64,000 bases of DNA from Akkermansia muciniphila (GTDB lineage Bacteria > Verrucomicrobiota > Verrucomicrobiia > Verrucomicrobiales > Akkermansiaceae), in NCBI GenBank assembly GCA_945890645.1, contig CAMDCV010000002.1, positions 62,001-126,000 of the forward strand, read 5' to 3'. Shown here one piece after another: positions 38,255 through 46,428 of the stretch; position 1 is the stretch's first letter; each line of letters starts with the position of its first letter. Both the position numbers and the translations under genes were made by a program. The notes beneath the pieces were generated by a model. It ran no database searches, had not been told where the DNA came from, and saw nothing but the letters and a program-made list of their open reading frames with translations.

Positions 38255-38929
38255 TTAGGTGACAGTAAAAGTGTAGTCGTAGAGCATCACGGCTCCGCGT
38301 GCGTCAGTGATGGCGAGTGTCCAGGCGTAGTCGCCGGGAGTCGTGGGGGTGCCGGTGATGAGACCAGCGGTGGAGACGGTGTAGCCGGGTGGCAGTGCCC
38401 CTGAAAAAAGTGTGACCACATAGGCCGCGAGTCCGCCCGTGATCGTGGGATCGAGTATGTCACCTGCCACGCCCGTGGCGATTGTCGGGACCAATAGTGC
38501 CGGATCGACAAATGTCGGGTAAGAAGGTGTGCCCAGCTCGGCGGTGTAGGTTTGCAGCAGCCAGCCTTTCTTGATGTCATAGCGCGGGGTCGCGCTCTTG
38601 ATCGAGCTGCGCAGATAGACCATCGCGCCACCGCCCTGGATACTCACGCGGAGGTAGCCTGTTTTCCCCCATGGCATCAGTGCCGCTTCGAGCAGTGCCG
38701 TGGTGCGCGGCCGCGATACCACACGGATGCGCGACCAGCTCGATTGACCCGGTGCGCCACCGAGAGGAAACGAGGAAGCGAATGGCAGAAAGATCGGTGC
38801 CGTGACCAAGGTGTTTTGTGACCAATCCAGCTCCGGCTCTTTCTCCGAGAGATCACCATAGTCCAGAAACGTATGCGTCGCGGCCGTGGCCACGAATTCA
38901 ATTTTCCAGACTGATTTGATGGTGTCCAT
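38255..38929 (-). CDS. Tail protein with C-terminal Ig-like (He_PIG type) domain
   Basis: 224 residues. The first 150 have the look of a distal-tail or tail-completion protein (LDYGDLSEKEPELDWSQN and PRTTALLEAALMPWG). The last 70 (GGLAAYVVTLFSGALPPGYTVSTAGLITGTPTTPGDYAWTLAITDARG) match the putative Ig fold found in many surface proteins, which often helps weak adhesion. Lies between the esterase and the tape-measure candidate, so it is a virion tail component. The precise role is unknown. Confidence 0.5.
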   Translation of the reverse strand: MDTIKSVWKIEFVATAATHTFLDYGDLSEKEPELDWSQNTLVTAPIFLPFASSFPLGGAPGQSSWSRIRVVSRPRTTALLEAALMPWGKTGYLRVSIQGGGAMVYLRSSIKSATPRYDIKKGWLLQTYTAELGTPSYPTFVDPALLVPTIATGVAGDILDPTITGGLAAYVVTLFSGALPPGYTVSTAGLITGTPTTPGDYAWTLAITDARGAVMLYDYTFTVT

Positions 38930-38937
38930 GTGGGAGG

Positions 38938-40656
38938 TTAAATAGTCAGCAAATAGGTATTGAGATCAGTCGCAAAAGTGATGTGCGCGGCATTGTCGAT
39001 GTGCACATTGTCTGTGCGCGTGTAACCGCGAGAATCGAACGTATAGACGTTCGGGAGATCGTTGCAGATTTCGCGCTGGGCGTAACGGATGCGCTCGATG
39101 GATTCGACAAGGCTGACTGTGCCGAATGTCGGAGTCACGGCAACGCTGCCAGCGTCAACCCAATCGGACACCATGGCAGGGTGAGGCAGGCTTGACGCAT
39201 TCTCTGTGACTAAAACAGTACTGCCAGTAGTTTCGATGAACACCCACTTACCCGACTGCTGCTCAACACGATAGCCAGCTTTTGTCCAGACATATGGATC
39301 AAGCTCAGTCGTGAGAGCCGTCATGAGGTAAGTTCCATTTAGGCCGGTAAGCCCGCCTGTAAATCCAGAAACGACAAGATTAGAGTTTCCGTTGCGCGAG
39401 GCTTTAGCGTAGTCGATCTGCACGACTATTACTTTAAGCTCAGGGTTGCCCGTGTCCTCGCGGAAATAGTTGATGAGAGTGGCAAGTTGTTGCTGGTAAA
39501 CTACGTATTTGGCGGGGTCTAGGTCTGCTTCACCTTGAAACCAAACGAGGTATTCTTGGTATCTACCAACGGCGATGCGAGATCGTTGAAAGGCTGGCAG
39601 CGTTCCGCTTGTCCCCCAAAAACCTTGTCCCGCATTGCGATACACGCTCGTTCTCGCGTTGCTGCCTACGTCGCCGATCCAAGTCGAAATTGGTTGTCCA
39701 CCGAATCCTGTGTTGAAAACGCTGAACATACCAAAATCTTCGGTAGATTGGCGCGAGATTTCCAACGCGAGATTTCCTGCCGCATTGCTTTGGCCAGCGA
39801 GCAGCAATCTTCTGTGCCCCACAGTGCCACTCAAAAACGTCTGTGCCACAAGCGCGCGGAATTTTCTCCAAGCCTCGTAGCCCGCTTCCGTGAAAGCACC
39901 GTAGTAGAGGAACGCCCCCTGAACCCAACCCGTTCCAGTAGAGTATTGATTCACCGCAGGGTAGAAACGCATCTTGGTAGGCGTATTGTAGTTCAGCGCA
40001 CCACCAGCGGTTCTAGCCTCTGCTACTTCGTCACACATGATTGAGTATGCGGTCGATCCGTTGGTGGCATCGACGGCCATCAGGTGTGACTGCTTATAGT
40101 TGTTATAGCCAAAACTCGACCCGGTCAGCGGAGTTGCCGAGAGAAACGAATTGTGTGCGTATCGTAGGTTGGCACGATGCGGGTTAGACCAAAACTCTTG
40201 ACCAACAGTGCGCTGCGATGTTCCAGACAGGCTGAGTGTCGTGTAGTCAAACCACTGATATTTCGGCGTGGTAGTTTGGCAAGCAAAACTTCCAAAAGCG
40301 ATAGGTTGGCTTACATTACTGACGAGTTGGTCGGACAGCAAATGATTACTGAAACCATTGAGAGTGATCGCCACGCCCTCGGGAACTGATGTCGCATTAA
40401 CCAGAGTCCACGGCGTATTGGTGCGCTGTGCCGCTCCGCCGATCTGATTCAGTCCACCCATGGAAGGAAGGCAAGGAACGTAAACGAGCTTGTCCCAAAT
40501 GCCGAGTAGCTTGGCGCCTTTGACAAATTCGTTGATAGACCACTTCGAGTAGGATTCAGTCACCGCAGCGCGGGAGATAAACTCCACAGCTTCAGGGAGG
40601 TAAGGTGAACCCCCATTGTTGCCCGTCGCACTCAGTCTGGTGGCACGTAGTCTCAT
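38938..40656 (-). CDS. Tail-associated SGNH/SASA carbohydrate esterase
   Basis: 572 residues. Residues about 275-560 are an SGNH hydrolase of the sialate O-acetylesterase (CE6-like) type. The serine block is LLLAGQSNAAGNLALE, the third block is VWFQGEADLDPAKY, and a C-terminal DNVHIDNAAH supplies the likely Asp/His. The first 270 residues contain a beta-rich region (lectin-like, WTLVNATSVPEGVAITLNG), presumably for binding. Such enzymes remove O-acetyl groups from surface polysaccharide during phage entry. The 4-bp overlap with the upstream gene (start 40656, stop 40653) ties it to the tail operon. Confidence 0.7.
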   Translation of the reverse strand: MRLRATRLSATGNNGGSPYLPEAVEFISRAAVTESYSKWSINEFVKGAKLLGIWDKLVYVPCLPSMGGLNQIGGAAQRTNTPWTLVNATSVPEGVAITLNGFSNHLLSDQLVSNVSQPIAFGSFACQTTTPKYQWFDYTTLSLSGTSQRTVGQEFWSNPHRANLRYAHNSFLSATPLTGSSFGYNNYKQSHLMAVDATNGSTAYSIMCDEVAEARTAGGALNYNTPTKMRFYPAVNQYSTGTGWVQGAFLYYGAFTEAGYEAWRKFRALVAQTFLSGTVGHRRLLLAGQSNAAGNLALEISRQSTEDFGMFSVFNTGFGGQPISTWIGDVGSNARTSVYRNAGQGFWGTSGTLPAFQRSRIAVGRYQEYLVWFQGEADLDPAKYVVYQQQLATLINYFREDTGNPELKVIVVQIDYAKASRNGNSNLVVSGFTGGLTGLNGTYLMTALTTELDPYVWTKAGYRVEQQSGKWVFIETTGSTVLVTENASSLPHPAMVSDWVDAGSVAVTPTFGTVSLVESIERIRYAQREICNDLPNVYTFDSRGYTRTDNVHIDNAAHITFATDLNTYLLTI

Positions 40657-41180
40657 ACCAGTTCGGTGACTTCTAGGACTCCATCCGTGGAGGCATCGCG
40701 GATCACGGAGATGTTAGGCGTGGCAGGCAGGGAGATGTCCAGGCGTTCACCGTCCGCAATGAAGTGCGAGGTATCCGCATTCGCAGCTTGTGCCGTGGAG
40801 CCGATGAGGTAACGAATGTTCGCCCCCACTGCTCGCATCGAGAGGCGACGGCATGTTTCCGTGAGGGCCGTGTTGACCTGCGTCGATCCGGCAGCGAGCT
40901 GTCGCGGCACACCTGGCTTGCCCAGAATTTCCATATACGCTTTCTCGATGGTGATTTCCAGTGTGGCATCGCCAAGGTTCGTGGCAGACCAGGCGGCATT
41001 CGTCACGTCCAGTGTCACCGAGCCAGAGCTGCGACTTTCGTAGCGGCCGACGGGATTCGAGTTCACGGTTTCCACCAAGCGCAGGTGGCCTGAATGAGTG
41101 ACCGTCACGCGACCGCCCTCCGGCATGGTGGTGATGGCAAGTGTCGCTCCAGCGGCGATGGTAGTGGTGATCGGTGTCAT
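40653..41180 (-). CDS. Hypothetical phage structural protein
   Basis: 175 residues, rich in Thr, Ala and short beta strands (MTPITTTIAAGATLAITTMPEGGRVTVTHSGHLRLV, then GRYESRSSGSVTLDVTN), no signal peptide. It has the composition of fibre or decoration domains. It precedes the esterase and overlaps it by 4 bp, so it may be the esterase's anchor or a base for fibres. No family recognised. Confidence 0.5.
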   Translation of the reverse strand: MTPITTTIAAGATLAITTMPEGGRVTVTHSGHLRLVETVNSNPVGRYESRSSGSVTLDVTNAAWSATNLGDATLEITIEKAYMEILGKPGVPRQLAAGSTQVNTALTETCRRLSMRAVGANIRYLIGSTAQAANADTSHFIADGERLDISLPATPNISVIRDASTDGVLEVTELV

Positions 41181-41199
41181 GAAATGTTAGGGTGAAATG

Positions 41200-42138
41200 T
41201 TAAGGCAAAGGAGAGGTCGGAGTATCGGCTGTGGGGTCATAGGCAGGGATCGGGGAGGTAGGAGCGATTATGCCGACTCCACCAGTCAAAGAAGTAGCAG
41301 CCACGGCCGCAATCGACCCTGTGCCGTCGTTCGCCGCTGCGTTTGCTGCCGTGATGGGGAGATCGAGGGCAGCGTTGATGGCAGCGATGACTTGTGCTGC
41401 AGTGGCAGGTGATGCCGTTACTACTGGTGTGCCGGTGGAGGCGTTTCTATTTGCCCATCCAGTGGCTAAATCCGGAGTTGTATTTGCAGTGCCGATTCCC
41501 ATGTTATCGCTACGTGCCAAAAGTTCAGAGACGGCACTAATGCCGCTACCTACGATTCTATTTACCAAATACCTGTAGGGTCGGGGCGCTTCTTCAGTGA
41601 GATCAAATCCGACATAAATAGTCACAGAGCTTCCATCTTGGAGTGTGCACTTGAATTTTGGAGCAGAATTGAGAGTGCCATCATAAAGGTAGTCACCTGC
41701 CACTGACACCCCTGTCGATGTTTGCAAGTTACCTGTAACCCGCATCATCCTTTTATCTCCGCTCGTCACTGTAACATCGCCCGCCACTTCGGCCACCGTC
41801 AACTGCGTGCGGTCAGTCGCGGCATCAATCACAAGATCGATGCTTAAATCATTACCTGCTAGACCTATGTTTTTAGCAGTCACAACGATATCATTGTTCG
41901 CACCTGTGGGCGTGATCGTCACGGCAGCTGCTGCCGGAACAATCAAGGCATCCAGCACGGTCCCTGGCGTGGTCGCACTTGGCGCAGCACCCAGCACCGT
42001 TCCGGGCGTGGTCGCACTTGGCGCGGCACCCAGCACCGTGGCGGGTGTAGTGGCACTTGGCGCGGCACCGAGCACCGTAGTGGGCGTGGTGGCCGTGGGC
42101 AGGGCTGGCAGCGGTGACGTAGGAATATCAGCAGGCAT
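41200..42138 (-). CDS. Repeat-rich phage surface protein
   Basis: 312 residues. The N-terminus holds four tandem copies of a 13-residue unit ATTPxTVLGAAPS, a Pro/Thr/Ala stalk. After it comes a beta-rich domain (AVTITPTGANNDIVVTAKNIGLAGNDLSIDLVIDA), and the protein ends in TSPIPAYDPTADTPTSPLP, echoing PTSPLP near its start. It lies between the tube candidate and the tail operon's fibre-like genes. Likely a tail fibre or surface decoration protein; function not recognised. Confidence 0.5.
   Translation of the reverse strand: MPADIPTSPLPALPTATTPTTVLGAAPSATTPATVLGAAPSATTPGTVLGAAPSATTPGTVLDALIVPAAAAVTITPTGANNDIVVTAKNIGLAGNDLSIDLVIDAATDRTQLTVAEVAGDVTVTSGDKRMMRVTGNLQTSTGVSVAGDYLYDGTLNSAPKFKCTLQDGSSVTIYVGFDLTEEAPRPYRYLVNRIVGSGISAVSELLARSDNMGIGTANTTPDLATGWANRNASTGTPVVTASPATAAQVIAAINAALDLPITAANAAANDGTGSIAAVAATSLTGGVGIIAPTSPIPAYDPTADTPTSPLP
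41950..42107. repeat. 39-bp minisatellite within the surface protein gene
   Basis: Four imperfect 39-bp units encode ATTPxTVLGAAPS. Individual units differ by a few bases, mostly at the x codon (Thr, Ala, Gly, Gly). Length variation by slippage would keep the reading frame. The ends are given approximately. Confidence 0.8.
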
Positions 42139-42217
42139 AAAAAAGGAGTGATGCTGCGCCTCGGCCAGGAAAGGATGAAGCGTGCCGAGACGCAGCGATT
42201 AAGCCCGAGGGCGATTT

Positions 42218-42766
42218 TTACACAGGAGCCATCCAACTATTGAGAGCGACGCCGAGCTTGACTTCGAACTCGAACTGCGGGCGGGTCGGCTTGCCATCCA
42301 CTTTCGTTCCACCCACCAAAGTGAGCGTGCCATACAGGTCACAGTAAACGATGTCCGCACCGTCGCGATTGCGCTCGATGATCTTGAGCCAGCCCTCAAT
42401 GCTTGGCGATCCAGTGAAAGGAATTTGCGCGACATTCGCGGCCACAGCGGCAGGCAGAACCCACAGCAAGCGTTCAAAATGCTCGGTGTAGGTTTTATCC
42501 GTGAACATGAGCTTCGCGCCAATGAGATCATCATCAGACTCTTTGCCCCAGCCGCCAGATTCCAGTGGGCAGAGGACAGAGTCTTTGGTGATCTCACGCA
42601 TGACATCGATCTCCAGCGTGCAGGGCCGTGAAGGCCAGTTCGTGGTAGGTGAGTTATCTGGCTTAGCCAGGTCATCAATCGTGATGGTTTCTACTACACT
42701 GCCTGCCTCTACGAAAAAGAGGAAAGCGTTGGGAAGGATTTTGCGAGTGCGGGCGATATAGCTCAT
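42218..42766 (-). CDS. Phage tail tube protein candidate
   Basis: 182 residues, beta-rich, with a pattern seen in siphophage tube proteins: the opening MSYIARTRKILPNAFLFFVEAG, an acidic middle, and a closing strand set GTLTLVGGTKVDGKPTRPQFEFEVKLG. It follows the head-completion genes and precedes the fibre and tape-measure genes, where a tube gene is expected. It is unrelated in sequence to the orphan gp19-type tube at 12606. No sheath gene accompanies it. Assignment rests on position and general character. Confidence 0.45.
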   Translation of the reverse strand: MSYIARTRKILPNAFLFFVEAGSVVETITIDDLAKPDNSPTTNWPSRPCTLEIDVMREITKDSVLCPLESGGWGKESDDDLIGAKLMFTDKTYTEHFERLLWVLPAAVAANVAQIPFTGSPSIEGWLKIIERNRDGADIVYCDLYGTLTLVGGTKVDGKPTRPQFEFEVKLGVALNSWMAPV

Positions 42767-42796
42767 GAGCGTAATTTTTTAGTATTGATGATGAGA

Positions 42797-42991
42797 TTAG
42801 AACGAGGGTGGGAGAATCACCACGGCACCAGCTTTTACCATTTCCTCTGCCTTTTCTGGCGTGGCGTGAAATTCCTTACCGGGTGCAATCGTGCAGCCGT
42901 ATGCGGAAAGCTTGATGAGTGCGCGCACCTTAACCGTGGCCACTGCGGGTGCAGTTGCCGGTTCCGTTGGAGTTGATGTAGCTTTGGCCAT
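42797..42991 (-). CDS. Small phage protein (gp38-like position)
   Basis: 64 residues. The first 20 are Ala/Thr/Pro-rich, then comes a compact domain VKVRALIKLSAYGCTIAPGKEFHATPEKAEEMVKAGAVVIL. The 'EAEEMVKAGAV' type ending is common in small head-tail connector neighbours of Mu-like phages. Role unknown; position between the gp37-like gene and the tube gene is typical of Mu gp38. Confidence 0.55.
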   Translation of the reverse strand: MAKATSTPTEPATAPAVATVKVRALIKLSAYGCTIAPGKEFHATPEKAEEMVKAGAVVILPPSF

Positions 42992-43087
42992 GGTCGTGAT
43001 GAGTTGTGTTTGTCAAACGAGGTCGCAAACTTACCACTTCACCGCGCCATGCTTCACGGTCGCACAAGGTCACATGCGGATGATGTT

Positions 43088-43534
43088 TTAATCGAGGCTG
43101 AATTCCTTCGTGAAGATCGTTTGGCGTGCGAGATACTTGTAGCCGCTTGGCGTTTCGAGTTCGCTATCGCTGAATGACTTGAAACGGAATCCAGTGAGGC
43201 AGCTATCGCTATCTTCCATGGCCTTGCCCTGGAGAAATTTTAAGAGGTCCTCCCACAGGTCCTCTTCGGGGATTTGATCCTCGGTCACTTGCGGTTCACA
43301 CAGGATCGTGAAGGGCAGGGTGAGTTCCATTTCCAGTTCGTGATCATCCGTGGATGTTCCACTCACTACGCCGATGTGCAGCACGGCACCATGCTTCGCG
43401 GAGCCGATGGCCGTGCCGATGTCATTCCACAAATCGGTCTGGCGTTTGATGATAATCGTATCGTCCACCCAGCCGATGTTGGCGGCGATGATGTCGAGTT
43501 TCAGTTGGGCGCGGAGATCGTAGAGTTTGCTCAT
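43088..43534 (-). CDS. Mu gp37-like / tail terminator candidate
   Basis: 148 residues. The opening MSKLYDLRAQLKLDIIAAN and an alternating alpha/beta pattern (TIIIKRQTDLWNDI, GAVLHIGVVSGTSTDDHELEMELTLPFTILCEP) resemble small tail-terminator proteins. The start overlaps the stop of the gpG-like gene (ATGA). In Mu the gp37 gene follows gpG, which fits. Moderately confident of the role. Confidence 0.5.
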   Translation of the reverse strand: MSKLYDLRAQLKLDIIAANIGWVDDTIIIKRQTDLWNDIGTAIGSAKHGAVLHIGVVSGTSTDDHELEMELTLPFTILCEPQVTEDQIPEEDLWEDLLKFLQGKAMEDSDSCLTGFRFKSFSDSELETPSGYKYLARQTIFTKEFSLD

Positions 43535-44100
43535 GTCGGTTTGTTGGTTTGGCGTTTGATCCAGTCGGTCGCCTCTTCAGTCAGTGCGGCCTCGATGTCA
43601 GCGGCGGATGGCAGGGCATCAGGGTCTTTTTTGATGGTCACGGATTTCTTGAGTGCATACACGGCACGGATGCCGTTAGAGGTTTTCTCGTAAAGGTTGT
43701 TACGGCCTTTGATGATGAAAAGTTCATTGCCGGTTGCCGCCTCATAGCTGCGTGCCATCAGGCCGCGTGCTGCAGGAATGAGAGGAATCGTGAGCGCCTT
43801 CTTACCAGGACCGGGCTTGATCGTGCCGCCATAGTAATGGATGCGGAAACGTGCCTCTGCCACTGTCACCACGGCATCAGCATCGGAGACGCTCAGCACC
43901 TGCGTGGCCTGAGAAATGTTTTTCCAGAAGTCGCTCTTTGCGGCACCCATCTTGTTCGGCTTGGCATTCTTCTTGATGAAGTGCGCTTGCAGTTCATCCA
44001 CGAGTCGCGTTGCCAGGGCAGCATTCAGACCACGGCGATTCGTGATCACCTCTGTGATCGCCAGCGAGATGCTGTTCATCGTGACGGTGACTTTTACCAT
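43531..44100 (-). CDS. Phage virion morphogenesis protein (Mu gpG-like)
   Basis: 189 residues from the ATG at 44100 (MVKVTVTMNSISLAI), 2 bases after the minor head gene. Conserved look: LATRLVDELQAHFIKKNAKPNKMGAAKSDFWKNISQAT near 25-65 and FRIHYYGGTIKPGPGKKALTIPLIPAARG near 88-116. The YYGGTIKP turn is typical of the phage virion morphogenesis (tail completion) family. Such proteins fit the tail to the head connector. A longer upstream frame overlaps the previous gene and is rejected. Confidence 0.65.
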   Translation of the reverse strand: MVKVTVTMNSISLAITEVITNRRGLNAALATRLVDELQAHFIKKNAKPNKMGAAKSDFWKNISQATQVLSVSDADAVVTVAEARFRIHYYGGTIKPGPGKKALTIPLIPAARGLMARSYEAATGNELFIIKGRNNLYEKTSNGIRAVYALKKSVTIKKDPDALPSAADIEAALTEEATDWIKRQTNKPT

Positions 44101-44102
44101 GG

Positions 44103-45644
44103 CTACGGTTTGCGAGTGTTGAGCAATTCCCGGAAGGCTTTCTGAATGAGGCGGAAATCCATCGCCGTCCACTGCGTATCTTTCCACACGCCATCGGATT
44201 CATAACCACGCAGCCTCACCTTACTGATGAATGCCAGAGCCGCCGGATCACGAGTCTCAGTAGCGATGAATTGCGCATAGGCACGGGCGAAGACTTCAGG
44301 TTGCGAAATCCAATCGTTATCGCGATCTGATGCGGCACGATTTTTTAAGTTGAGATAGGCCGCACTGCGCTCGATCTCACGCATCACATCGCGCAGAGCT
44401 GGTTGCCCTTGGCTGGCATACTTCCGGTCGCCATCGCCCTGCAGCGCCATGCGGTCCATCATGCGTGCCATCGCCTGCCACATGGCCATTTCCACGGAGA
44501 TGGATTTAGAGTGAATCAGGAAATAAGATGCCGTGGCACCGCGCATGAACCGACCCGATAAAACATCGCTCAGCTCGTCATCGATACGGATGGTCATTTT
44601 GTCCAATTCAGGAAGCGTGTGGACTTTCTCCACAGCGGCTAAGGCGTTGCTGATTTTCCCCGAAACCTTGGGCGATGTCACACGAGCAAGCGTGGCGATC
44701 TTGAGGATATCCGTGACCGGAACACTCCCTTGCGGTGCAGGTTGCTCTACCTCGCTGAATGTCGGCAGAGGCTTGGGTTTCGCGGAGATGTCATACTTAT
44801 CAGCAGGCAGCAGGCGCATCACATCGCCCTCGATCTCCACTTCACCGAGTAGATCATCCGCGATGGCCTTGCGGCCTGACTCGGGGATACCTTTCAGGCT
44901 CGCTTCGGCAGTCGCATTGAAGGGTTGCTCAAGCGGTGTGAGCTTCGTGTTGCCATCGAGCAGGCCGAACTCTTCCGCCACGCGTCGGCGGACGTTGCGC
45001 GTGCCCACGCCGCTACCCCAGCGGAATGGTGGCCATGGGGTATCGAACTCAGAAATCTTCGTCCAGATGGGATCGGTCGCCAGCGCGATCATGCGTCCAA
45101 GTGCCTCAGGGAAATCAGCGGATGGCTCGCCATAGAATTCACCACCATTCTCTTTCCAGATCACAGGCCACGGCCGCTTGTCGATGCGATCCGCGAGGCG
45201 GACCAGCTCACGCGCGGGCGCGGCATCGAGTATATCCGGGTCCATGCCCGTTTTCCACGCGGCATAGCCTTCGGCTTGCGCGAGGTTCATGTCCCAGATC
45301 AGCCCGAGGCGACCGGCACTACTCAGGTCCTGCATGCTGCCACGCTTGCGCGGATCAGGCTCGTAGCCGAACTGCTTGAGATCATCTTGCATCTCGGCAA
45401 TGAAGCGAGCACGGTTCATCAACGTGCCGTCTTCGCGGCCGAGCCTCACGCGTTGCTCTAACTTATCCTGCATGGATACCAGGTATCGCTCCTCTTCCAC
45501 GCGTGCGGCGAACATCGCACGCAGGCGAATCTCGGGTGGCACCATCGCCCACTCAGCAGAATTCATGCGACTCCCCAGCGGCGTCTTGCCGGAGATCACT
45601 TCCACCGCTGTGGTCAAGGGCATCGCTGTAGTGAAATCGATCAT
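44103..45644 (-). CDS. Phage minor head / head morphogenesis protein (Mu F-like)
   Basis: 513 residues. The segment SSAGRLGLIWDMNLAQAEGYAAWKTGMDPDILDAAPARELVR (about 108-150) followed by WPPFRWGSGVGTRNVRRRVAEEFGLL (about 205-230) resembles the head morphogenesis (SPP1 gp7/Mu F) domain with its cross to the portal. The C-terminal half, with sequences such as MWQAMARMMDRMALQGDGDRKYAS, has no recognised domain. In Mu the F gene directly follows the portal; here it is displaced to after gp36. The family call is tentative. Confidence 0.5.
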   Translation of the reverse strand: MIDFTTAMPLTTAVEVISGKTPLGSRMNSAEWAMVPPEIRLRAMFAARVEEERYLVSMQDKLEQRVRLGREDGTLMNRARFIAEMQDDLKQFGYEPDPRKRGSMQDLSSAGRLGLIWDMNLAQAEGYAAWKTGMDPDILDAAPARELVRLADRIDKRPWPVIWKENGGEFYGEPSADFPEALGRMIALATDPIWTKISEFDTPWPPFRWGSGVGTRNVRRRVAEEFGLLDGNTKLTPLEQPFNATAEASLKGIPESGRKAIADDLLGEVEIEGDVMRLLPADKYDISAKPKPLPTFSEVEQPAPQGSVPVTDILKIATLARVTSPKVSGKISNALAAVEKVHTLPELDKMTIRIDDELSDVLSGRFMRGATASYFLIHSKSISVEMAMWQAMARMMDRMALQGDGDRKYASQGQPALRDVMREIERSAAYLNLKNRAASDRDNDWISQPEVFARAYAQFIATETRDPAALAFISKVRLRGYESDGVWKDTQWTAMDFRLIQKAFRELLNTRKP

Positions 45645-45648
45645 GAGA

Positions 45649-46110
45649 TTACATGCCGTTCATGTTGTCGCGGCCCGTGCGTCTGGGTGGTGCCGAGACT
45701 ACTTCGATCCCGGCAGAGTGGGCTGACGGTGCAGTGGACGGAATGGCATCGTCTGCCGCTTCGGGACGGATCACGCACTTTGCCACCTGGGCGAAATATT
45801 CCTCCGCTTTTTCCCAGTCTCGCTTGCGGTCATCGCCCGGACTATAGCCAGGAATGGTGATGAGCACGCGCCACCGCGCGACTGACAGCGCCCGCGCCTT
45901 AAAGCTCGGGGGAATGAACTCAGGCGTAGCAGAGAGCGAGTTCGGTTCACAGCTCGCGATGTAGCCGCGTATCTCAGCGACCAGATCGCTCAGGATCGGC
46001 ACGATGCGATCAGGCACCGCCACGTTCGTATCTGCCTTGGAGAATTTCTCCCGCTCGTTAAAGGTCATCGACGATAAAACGTCATCGATAGTGAGTGATA
46101 CCCATTGCAT
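45649..46110 (-). CDS. Mu gp36-like head-tail joining protein (DUF1320 type)
   Basis: 153 residues. The start MQWVSLTIDDVLSSMTFNEREKFSK, then VPDRIVPILSDLVAEIRGYIAS and FKARALSVARWRVLITIPGY followed by DWEKAEEYFAQVA, follows the DUF1320/gp36 pattern. These proteins sit at the head-tail interface. The last 35 residues are Pro/Ser-rich and probably disordered. The minor head gene begins 4 bases downstream. Confidence 0.65.
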   Translation of the reverse strand: MQWVSLTIDDVLSSMTFNEREKFSKADTNVAVPDRIVPILSDLVAEIRGYIASCEPNSLSATPEFIPPSFKARALSVARWRVLITIPGYSPGDDRKRDWEKAEEYFAQVAKCVIRPEAADDAIPSTAPSAHSAGIEVVSAPPRRTGRDNMNGM

Positions 46111-46185
46111 AAATTTTGTTTGGTAAAATTGCTATTTCCTCAAAACGACTCGCCCCATTTCTGAGACGAGCCGGGCATGAAGAAA

Positions 46186-46398
46186 TTAAGCTTTCGCTTG
46201 TTTCTTGGTGGATGTCTTTTCATCCTCTTCGCGCTGCCACTTCACTACCGTCGCGGCATCCTCTTTCGAGAGGCCAGCGGCGATTTTTTCAGCGAGCAGC
46301 TCGTCGTAGTAGGCATCCGAGTAAAGGGCCGCCTTCTTGACCCCTGCCTCCACTTGCGTGTCGGCAGGGTTTGTTTCCGTGGTCTGATTCTTTGCCAT
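46186..46398 (-). CDS. Small acidic phage protein
   Basis: 70 residues between the capsid and gp36-like genes. Polar ends (MAKNQTTETNPADTQVEAG and DEKTSTKKQAKA) flank a short helical core YDELLAEKIAAGLSKEDAATVVKWQREE. A small head-associated protein in the position of Mu gp35. No function known. Confidence 0.6.
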   Translation of the reverse strand: MAKNQTTETNPADTQVEAGVKKAALYSDAYYDELLAEKIAAGLSKEDAATVVKWQREEDEKTSTKKQAKA

Positions 46399-46428
46399 AA
46401 TAGTTAGATGTTCAGGTTACGGAGTGGA

